Positions 1 to 6,207 of a DNA stretch of 15,307 nt are shown piece after piece. A model generated the notes under the pieces. That model did not search any database and was not told the DNA's origin. It worked only from the letters and a program-made list of their open reading frames with translations. A program made the translations under genes and the position numbers. Each line of letters starts with the position of its first letter. Position 1 is the stretch's first letter. Location of the stretch: assembly GCA_020429465.1 (NCBI GenBank), contig JAGQLH010000026.1, positions 1 through 15,307 on the forward strand, written 5' to 3'. The DNA is from Candidatus Dojkabacteria bacterium (GTDB lineage: Bacteria; Patescibacteriota; Dojkabacteria; B142; WJKM01).

Positions 1-2382
1 GGCACGAACCCGAAAAAAAAATCAGGTCAGACTAAAGACCCTGAAAAACAATCTAAGCAGGACATGATTGCTTCTGAATTATCTAAAGCAACTTCAAATG
101 TCCGTATTTTTACTATTCCAGTGAATCCTTTTATTATAATTATCCTCTCATTACTTGTAGGTATTGGGATATATAGTTATTTTAGAAATGAGGCAAATGA
201 TAAAACACGTGAAATAACTACTGGTGAATTCATTACTAATTTTAAAGGTAATGAGTATGCACGTGTAGAAATAAAAGATTCGGGAACAGCAACTGGATTC
301 ACTAAGTCACTTAATATTGTTGAAACAGATGCAGATACTAATGATTTTAGTGAGTTGCTCGCAATTGAAGGTGTACCCGTGTTAGATATGCGTGAGTCTG
401 AAGCGATTTCTATAGACGAAGTTGCTCAGTTGCTCGTACAGCCAACTTTAGGTGACTTAATACAAGCATTCACTAGTCCAGGAGAAGGGATCATCGAAGA
501 TGTGATTGTAGGGGAAAACTTTACTCTAGTAAATGTGATAGGTGACGGTAATAATGACAAGCTAAGTGTTGAAGGAGGAAAGAAAGAGTTTGAATCAGCA
601 CTAGCTCGAGAAAGTATTGCGCAGAAGGATATTATCCCAGATGTTATTCCAGTTATTTCAGCTGGAGGGGATGAATCATTAGAGTCATTTATCCAACAAG
701 CTCAAGAGGGGGCTTATAAAAATATTTGGATCCTTAATGGTACGGTAATTGGTCAATTGCAGGATGATAGAGTTGAAGAACATGTTATTGATTATGGTGC
801 ACTTAGAACTGATTTCCCTCAATTCCTGCAGAATGAGGATATTGACTTCGATACCCCTACAGTAGAAATTACTCAAGTGGAGGAACACACTATTAGTTTT
901 GATTTGATACTCCAGATCTTCACAATGCTTTTCATCGGGTTCTTAGTCTTTAGTATTCTAAGAGGTCTAAATGGTGGGAGCAAAGGACTTATGCAATTTG
1001 GTCAGAGTAAAGCCAAGATGTTCTTTGGTAAAAAACCAGAAGTAACGTTTAAAGATGTAGCAGGAGTAGACTCTGCAAAAGAAGAACTTAATGAGGTAGT
1101 ATTGTTCCTTAAAGATCCAAAGCGATTTTTGAAATTAGGTGCACGTATACCAAAAGGACTCTTACTGGTAGGGCCACCGGGTACAGGTAAAACATTACTT
1201 GCTCGTGCAATTGCGGGTGAAGCTGGAGTACCGTTCTTCCATACCAGTGGATCAGAGTTTGAAGAGATGCTTGTAGGAGCCGGTGCAAGTAGGGTACGAG
1301 ACTTATTTGCAAAAGCTAAAAAAGCATCACCAGCTCTTATCTTTATTGATGAAATTGATGCGGTAGCTCGAAAGCGAGGGACTACAGTACAATCAAGTTC
1401 TACTGAACAGACATTGAATCAGATTCTTGTAGAAATGGATGGATTTGAAAAGAATGCGAATGTGATTGTAATCGCAGCAACAAATCGACCAGATGTACTT
1501 GATCCTGCAATTCTTAGACCAGGACGGTTTGATAGAAGAATTGTAGTTGAATTACCAGATATTAAAGGTAGAGAGGAAATACTAAAAATTCATGCAGAAA
1601 ATAAGCCGTTTTCAAAAAGTGTTGATCTTAAAACCGTTGCACGGCGAACAGTAGGATATTCAGGGGCTGATTTAGAAAATATGCTTAATGAGTCTGCAAT
1701 TATAGTAGCGAAAGAAGGAAGGAAAGAGATTATGCCACATGATATTGAAGAAGCTGCGAATAGAGCATCTATGGGACGAGAACGAAAAATAGAGCGCACT
1801 AAGGATGAGCTTAAAAAAACTGCCTACCATGAAGCAGGACATGCAATTATTGCAAAGCTTACTCCGGAATCGGATCCAGTTCATAGGATTACCATTGTGT
1901 CACGAGGAATGGCATTAGGAGTAACTATGCAATTGCCTGAGAGAGATAAATATTCACAATCCTACACTGAAATGGAATCGCGACTAAGAGTACTTATGGG
2001 AGGAAGAGCTGCTGAAGAAATTATGTACGGAGCAGAAAAAATTACCAGTGGAGCGTCTAATGACATTGAAAAAGCTACAAGTATGGCACGTAGAATGATT
2101 AAGCGATTTGGATATAGTAAGAAATTAGGATTAGTTGCATATGGTCAATCGAATGAATTGCAGTACTTGGGATATGGGTACGGGGAACAATCAGACTACT
2201 CACCTGATACTGCGCGAATAATTGATGAAGAGGTAAAGCGTGTAATCGATGAAGCGTACGATGATGCAGTTAAGATACTTAAGAAACATAAAGATCTTCT
2301 AGAAAAAATTTCGGAAGACTTGATGGAAAAAGAGGTTATTGAAGGTGAAGATTTTGACAAATACTTTGAAGGTATAGAGTAG
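1..2382 (+). CDS. ftsH: ATP-dependent zinc metalloprotease FtsH (5' end outside window)
   Basis: Membrane-bound AAA+ protease that unfolds and degrades membrane and short-lived cytosolic proteins. Residues are numbered from the ATG at 64. TM1 is ~21-41, a large extracytoplasmic part ~42-278, TM2 ~279-300. The AAA domain has Walker A GPPGTGKT (370-377), Walker B IFIDE (426-430) and the second region of homology ending GRFDRR (~487-492). The M41 peptidase has HEAGH (589-593) and the probable third zinc ligand D667. The frame is open from base 1 and encodes a Lys-rich hydrophilic stretch before the ATG at 64, which has no convincing ribosome binding site, so the true start is probably upstream of the window; 64 is the first ATG visible. 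Oddities: the extracytoplasmic domain is about three times that of E. coli FtsH, and the pore loop reads EEMLVGAG where E. coli has EMFVGVG. A strong terminator follows. The family call is certain; only the start is open. Confidence 0.96.
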   Translation, partial: GTNPKKKSGQTKDPEKQSKQDMIASELSKATSNVRIFTIPVNPFIIIILSLLVGIGIYSYFRNEANDKTREITTGEFITNFKGNEYARVEIKDSGTATGFTKSLNIVETDADTNDFSELLAIEGVPVLDMRESEAISIDEVAQLLVQPTLGDLIQAFTSPGEGIIEDVIVGENFTLVNVIGDGNNDKLSVEGGKKEFESALARESIAQKDIIPDVIPVISAGGDESLESFIQQAQEGAYKNIWILNGTVIGQLQDDRVEEHVIDYGALRTDFPQFLQNEDIDFDTPTVEITQVEEHTISFDLILQIFTMLFIGFLVFSILRGLNGGSKGLMQFGQSKAKMFFGKKPEVTFKDVAGVDSAKEELNEVVLFLKDPKRFLKLGARIPKGLLLVGPPGTGKTLLARAIAGEAGVPFFHTSGSEFEEMLVGAGASRVRDLFAKAKKASPALIFIDEIDAVARKRGTTVQSSSTEQTLNQILVEMDGFEKNANVIVIAATNRPDVLDPAILRPGRFDRRIVVELPDIKGREEILKIHAENKPFSKSVDLKTVARRTVGYSGADLENMLNESAIIVAKEGRKEIMPHDIEEAANRASMGRERKIERTKDELKKTAYHEAGHAIIAKLTPESDPVHRITIVSRGMALGVTMQLPERDKYSQSYTEMESRLRVLMGGRAAEEIMYGAEKITSGASNDIEKATSMARRMIKRFGYSKKLGLVAYGQSNELQYLGYGYGEQSDYSPDTARIIDEEVKRVIDEAYDDAVKILKKHKDLLEKISEDLMEKEVIEGEDFDKYFEGIE

Positions 2383-2410
2383 ATTTTGAAATAAAATGAT
2401 ATGTAGAATT

Positions 2411-2446
2411 AAGGGGATAGACTTTTGTCTGTCCCCTTTTTGTTGT
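2411..2446 (+). terminator. Intrinsic terminator after ftsH
   Basis: A 12-bp stem (2411-2422 with 2427-2438; all pairs Watson-Crick except one G-U) closes a TTTT loop and is followed by TTTTTGTTGTT. It lies 29 bases after the ftsH stop, and the next gene has its own promoter. This is a textbook rho-independent terminator. Confidence 0.93.
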
Positions 2447-2469
2447 TCTATTGACACATGCTAGAGCAT

Positions 2470-2498
2470 TTGCTAGCTTATAGCATACATATTATATA
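2470..2498 (+). promoter_or_regulatory. Promoter of the first large surface-protein gene, probably leaderless
   Basis: TTGCTA (2470-2475, 4/6 to the -35 consensus), a 17-base spacer, then TATATA (2493-2498). The -10 ends six bases before the ATG at 2505, which puts the expected transcription start on or next to the start codon. No Shine-Dalgarno sequence is present. A better -35 (TTGACA, 2451-2456) also exists but has no -10 at normal spacing. This is a sequence-based prediction only. Confidence 0.5.
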
Positions 2499-2504
2499 GC
2501 TTGC

Positions 2505-5500
2505 ATGGGAAAGTCATCATTTTATAAACTGGTAGTAGGTCTATTCGTACTTGTGGTACTTGGATTGACTGCCTTATTCGTTTGGAATCCTTTTAATAAG
2601 GTAGATGTAGAGAATCTTGCACTTACAAATGTGCGTGATGTTTCTGCGTCTGTGGTATGGACAACAACGGGAAGTACAAAAGCTTCGGTAGTTGTAGTAA
2701 ATACTCTAACAGGAGAAGAAATGGAATTCTATGATGATAGAGATGTAGAGACGGTAGCACTGGGTGAAGTTGAACTTATGAATCAAACTTCTCGCTACAC
2801 TCACCATGTAACATTACGAAACCTTTCCCCTGAGTCAACGTATACATACGAATTAAGACATGGAACCAAAGCTCCAGATGTAGGAGAAGAATTATCATTC
2901 TCAACATATGAAATTGATGAATCAATTGAAACACCTGAACCAATTTATGGACAATTATTACTTAGTGATGAATCACCAGCTCAAGATGGGATAGTATTTT
3001 TCCAGGTAAGTGACGATTCTGGGTACTCAGAATATATTACAACATATATAAGTAATGGTACGTATACGCTTGATATTGCGGGGCTTAATAATTGGCAATC
3101 AAATGCACCATACTTTATAGATTCAAGTTCTGTTCAAACATTAGAATTTTTTGTAGAGGAAGCGGGTGTAGTAGAAGAACCATTGATTTCAATTGGTCCA
3201 GATGAAGATCAACCTGTAGATACAGTTATTGTAGTTCCAGAGGTAGTAATATCGCAAACATTAGTGAGTGAGGTACATGCGCAACTTGGTTGTTTACCTG
3301 ATTGTGGTACTGAATTTACCTGTGCTGATGGAGGTGCACTGTGCGCTTCTTGTCCGGCTTCACAGTGTGCTTCTTCTAATAAAGTTACGACACCAGCCCC
3401 AACAAAAACTGTTTCTGCAACACCTACACCTAAACCCTCTGATACTAATAAATTACCAACAACAGATACAAAGAAAAATACTGCAACACCTACAGCAACG
3501 CCAACACCTTCACCTACTAAAGCTGAAGATACAAATAAAGATACTACTGAGTCCAAGACTACAAAGAAAAATACTGCTGCTACAGAACCATCTACTCTTG
3601 GAGAAACAGCAAATGCAAAGAAGGACAAAAAATCAACAGTTCTTCAAGAGAGTGAAGTAGCCAATAAGGATACTTCTAATACAGTTGGAAAATTAAATAG
3701 TGGAGGGGGAGGTGGCATTGAGAACTGTGATGAAGAACAATATTATCTAGAATACAATATTGTTCAACAAGATGGAGGATATATTTGTCAATGGAGTTGT
3801 TTAAATCAGACTAGTGGACAAGAACCATATAGCTTGAATAATCCAATAGGGATGAATGAGTGTGAAGATAATAATGTATACCCTGAAATTGTAGCAAAAG
3901 AAGGTGATAAAGAAAATTTAGTTTGTTCCACCCTAGGGGCTGATTTTCTAGCATGTTCATGTGTGTCTAAGTCCTACTGTGTAAATGACCAGCATTTTAC
4001 GAGCATGGGTTATTCAAATGGCTGTTCAGATTTCTGTGCTGCAGATGGTCGAAATGTTGATCCAAATGCAGTTGATACGAGTGATTGGGCGACATCTCTA
4101 GTTGCAGAGTATAATGATCAAGACTCATTATGGAGCTGTACGGGTAATGGTGCAGTTTTTAGACCCGGCGATGTCGGTGAGTATGGTCTGTATTCTTGTT
4201 CACAAGGACGAAAGGTATGTATTTTAAAAAGTGAAGTAGGAGTTTCAACAAATGTAACAGCAGAATGTGCGAAAAATGATTTGCCTACACAGCCTGGAGC
4301 AGAGATTCCAGTGGATCCTATCCAATCTCCTTACTTAGATGAGGGGGTATATATATGTACAATTTCAGAACAGACAGTATCCTGTGGAGGTGGAAAGCAG
4401 GTGTGTGTACACTCGGCAGCATACGGTGTTACCGTAACGCAGTCAGCTGCATGTGCAAGCTCTGCAGTACTATGTACAGATCCAGATGGTTGTGAAACAA
4501 TAGCAGACTTTGAAGGGGATGTAGTAAAGGCATACGATGGCCAAGAAGGTTGTGGTGTTACTGATAGTCAGTATTATCAGGATTATTCTTGTGGAGAGGG
4601 GAATAGAGTATGTGTACGAAAGGATGCAATAGGGGTAACAATGACCCAAAACCAAGCATGTCAGGAAGCTGGCTTTAGTTCCGGGACACCTGATATACCA
4701 AATGTAATAGTTTACGATCAAGATGCAGGTTGTGGACCTGATGCAAGTTATTACAATGATTATGGCTGTCCAAATGGGGAACGGGTGTGTGTAAGAAAAG
4801 ATGCGATAGGGGTTTCTATTACCCAATCACAAGCATGCATAGATGAAGGCTTGGTCTCAGATCCATTCACAGGTCCAGTTACGTTGAAATATGATGAGGA
4901 TGCGGGTTGTGGTGTAAATTCAGATCAATACAATGATTATGGCTGTCCAAATGGAGAACGGGTGTGTGTAAGAAAAGATGCGATAGGGGTTTCTATTTCA
5001 CAATCTCAGGCATGTATCCAGGAGGGATTGGTAAATGAAGCATTTACAGGTACTACATATGTGGAAACTCCTGCAGATGCAACTAGCTGTAGTGGCACAC
5101 TTGGGGATTATGATGCCCAGTATTACACTTTCCTTAATTGTGCAGCAGGTCATCCAAATGTTTGTATGTTAACAACAGAGTTCAATAAATCAGGGGGGCA
5201 ATCCCAAGTCTGTACATCTTTGGGCTATGGTCAGCCACTTGAATCTGGGTCAATTCCAGGTGGTAGTAATTTCTTTACCAAGTTATTCACTTCTGCATCT
5301 GCTCAGACAGGAAGTATCCAGAATTATGAACCAGGGCTGTATCAGATATCAGGAGATACTATTGGTACAAAGTCATTGGTAATTACAGAAGCTGGTCCAA
5401 TCCGTTTTTTCTCTGACCTTAACGGAAATGGAGTAAAAGAAGAGGATGAGCCATATATCGAAAATGCGGCAAATATTGAGTTCTCAATTAATAAAGTAGC

Positions 5501-6077
5501 GGAAGTTGAGCAATACAGAGTAAATGAAGGATGGAACTTATTCCACTTCCCAATGGTAATGCAAGGGGAAAACACCTCAAATGTAACTACTGCGTCTGAT
5601 CTTATTCGGTCATTTAATGAGCAAGGAGCTAACATAACGCATGTAACTACGTATAGAGATGGGCAATTCCTGATTTACTCAAATCGTATAGATGAAAACG
5701 GAAATAATGTAGTATTTGGTGACGATTACAATATTTTGCCAGGGGAAGGATATTTCATAAGAAATTACGAGCTTACCGCAGCTACATTGAGTGGTAATAA
5801 AGTACAGGGAAGTCTAGGGGTAACAGTATCCCAAGGATGGAACCTTCTGGGTGTATACAATGAGAGTCAAGAAAATTACCAAGGAACACAGGTACTTACG
5901 CAGTTTGAAAACCAAGGAATACAAGCTGATGTACTAAGTAGCTGGGAAGGTGGAACATATAGAAATCTTGTAACTAATAATGGTATTACCTATGGAAACG
6001 ACTATACTGTGTTTCCAAAGTTAGGGTACTGGGTGAGGGTAAATACTCCTGGACAAAATACATTTAGACCTGAGTAA
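2505..6077 (+). CDS. Large N-anchored extracellular modular protein (FN3-like, six Cys-rich repeats, duplicated GWNL C-terminal module)
   Basis: 1190 residues, function unknown. A membrane anchor spans ~8-28 with no clear signal peptidase site. Next come an FN3-like beta domain (~33-136; ends with the typical LSPESTYTYEL) and a second beta-rich domain (~146-230). A Cys cluster (263-288) and a Thr/Pro/Lys linker (~293-400) follow, then a Cys-rich part (408-540), six Cys-rich repeats (545-903) and a C-terminal module (942-1190). That module has an EF-hand-like acidic loop and two GWNL...GY(F/W)(I/V)R units, at G1009 and G1111. There is no LPXTG motif or C-terminal membrane helix, so the N-terminus is the likely anchor and the C-terminal module would be distal. 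The next gene is a paralog sharing both ends. ATG 2505 is chosen because it directly precedes the anchor and has a promoter-like sequence at the right distance. An adhesin or envelope structural role is inference from architecture. Confidence 0.9.
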   Translation: MGKSSFYKLVVGLFVLVVLGLTALFVWNPFNKVDVENLALTNVRDVSASVVWTTTGSTKASVVVVNTLTGEEMEFYDDRDVETVALGEVELMNQTSRYTHHVTLRNLSPESTYTYELRHGTKAPDVGEELSFSTYEIDESIETPEPIYGQLLLSDESPAQDGIVFFQVSDDSGYSEYITTYISNGTYTLDIAGLNNWQSNAPYFIDSSSVQTLEFFVEEAGVVEEPLISIGPDEDQPVDTVIVVPEVVISQTLVSEVHAQLGCLPDCGTEFTCADGGALCASCPASQCASSNKVTTPAPTKTVSATPTPKPSDTNKLPTTDTKKNTATPTATPTPSPTKAEDTNKDTTESKTTKKNTAATEPSTLGETANAKKDKKSTVLQESEVANKDTSNTVGKLNSGGGGGIENCDEEQYYLEYNIVQQDGGYICQWSCLNQTSGQEPYSLNNPIGMNECEDNNVYPEIVAKEGDKENLVCSTLGADFLACSCVSKSYCVNDQHFTSMGYSNGCSDFCAADGRNVDPNAVDTSDWATSLVAEYNDQDSLWSCTGNGAVFRPGDVGEYGLYSCSQGRKVCILKSEVGVSTNVTAECAKNDLPTQPGAEIPVDPIQSPYLDEGVYICTISEQTVSCGGGKQVCVHSAAYGVTVTQSAACASSAVLCTDPDGCETIADFEGDVVKAYDGQEGCGVTDSQYYQDYSCGEGNRVCVRKDAIGVTMTQNQACQEAGFSSGTPDIPNVIVYDQDAGCGPDASYYNDYGCPNGERVCVRKDAIGVSITQSQACIDEGLVSDPFTGPVTLKYDEDAGCGVNSDQYNDYGCPNGERVCVRKDAIGVSISQSQACIQEGLVNEAFTGTTYVETPADATSCSGTLGDYDAQYYTFLNCAAGHPNVCMLTTEFNKSGGQSQVCTSLGYGQPLESGSIPGGSNFFTKLFTSASAQTGSIQNYEPGLYQISGDTIGTKSLVITEAGPIRFFSDLNGNGVKEEDEPYIENAANIEFSINKVAEVEQYRVNEGWNLFHFPMVMQGENTSNVTTASDLIRSFNEQGANITHVTTYRDGQFLIYSNRIDENGNNVVFGDDYNILPGEGYFIRNYELTAATLSGNKVQGSLGVTVSQGWNLLGVYNESQENYQGTQVLTQFENQGIQADVLSSWEGGTYRNLVTNNGITYGNDYTVFPKLGYWVRVNTPGQNTFRPE
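3385..3700 (+). repeat. Low-complexity Thr/Pro/Lys-rich linker segment
   Basis: This part of the first surface protein (about residues 293-400) is dominated by Thr, Pro, Lys, Ser, Asp and Glu with TPTP runs, and resembles an extended, possibly glycosylated, stalk. An 18-base direct repeat, TACAAAGAAAAATACTGC, occurs at 3467-3484 and 3560-3577 (93 bases apart, in frame), evidence of internal duplication. Confidence 0.75.
4137..5213 (+). repeat. Six tandem Cys-rich repeats (about 60 residues each)
   Basis: Measured from first to last repeat cysteine, the units are 4137-4268, 4356-4454, 4551-4661, 4731-4838, 4908-5015 and 5088-5213. The core is C-x(9-13)-Y-x-x-C, then VCV, then GV(S/T)xxQxxAC; the first, second and last units are diverged. 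Units 3, 4 and 5 are spaced 180 and 177 bases apart. Units 4 and 5 share a 69-base stretch (4752-4820 and 4929-4997) with one difference. The strongest copies have four cysteines each, which would suit two disulfides per unit outside the membrane. I do not recognise the family. Confidence 0.88.
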
Positions 6078-6096
6078 AATTACCGCATTTAAATAT

Positions 6097-6128
6097 ATGA
6101 AGGGAACAGAAATTTTTGTTCCCTTCAT
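6097..6128. terminator. Hairpin after the first surface-protein gene, possible terminator without T-tract
   Basis: A perfect 12-bp inverted repeat, ATGAAGGGAACA (6097-6108) and TGTTCCCTTCAT (6117-6128), with an 8-base loop containing TTTT. It starts 20 bases after the stop codon. No T-run follows on the + strand, so it is not a standard intrinsic terminator; it may stabilise the 3' end of the mRNA or terminate weakly. Confidence 0.55.
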
Positions 6129-6148
6129 GACATGTGGGAGGGGGTTGA

Positions 6149-6177
6149 TTGTCTTTTCAATCTCCTAATGCTATTCT
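6149..6177 (+). promoter_or_regulatory. Candidate extended -10 promoter of the second surface-protein gene
   Basis: TTGTCT (6149-6154, 4/6 to the -35 consensus), a 17-base spacer that ends in TGC, then TATTCT (6172-6177), giving an extended -10 (TGnTATTCT). The predicted start at about 6184 leaves a leader of some 24 bases with no Shine-Dalgarno sequence before ATG 6208. AT-rich sequences nearer the ATG offer weaker leaderless alternatives. Confidence 0.4.
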
Positions 6178-6207
6178 GGTGTTAATCACATTATCACTAA
6201 TTATTCT

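Noticed and set aside
2451..2484. TTGACA (2451-2456) as -35 with TATAGC (2479-2484) as -10
   Set aside because: The spacer would be 22 bases; TTGCTA-N17-TATATA gives normal spacing and ends six bases before the ATG.
3209..3628. 139-residue open frame on the minus strand, plus the 130-residue + frame at 3268-3660
   Set aside because: Both mirror the Thr/Pro/Lys-rich repeat codons of the large + strand gene. Their composition is skewed (Val/Phe-rich or Leu/Gln-rich), and neither has a motif or a promoter.
4470..4826. 118-residue minus-strand frame across the Cys repeats
   Set aside because: It is repetitive because it is antisense to the tandem repeats; the Ile/Thr/Tyr/Cys-rich composition has no protein-like pattern.
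4551..5015. Regular repeat spacing suggestive of a CRISPR array
   Set aside because: Units are 177-180 bases, in frame, and coding for a Cys-rich protein repeat; there are no short identical repeats with unique spacers.
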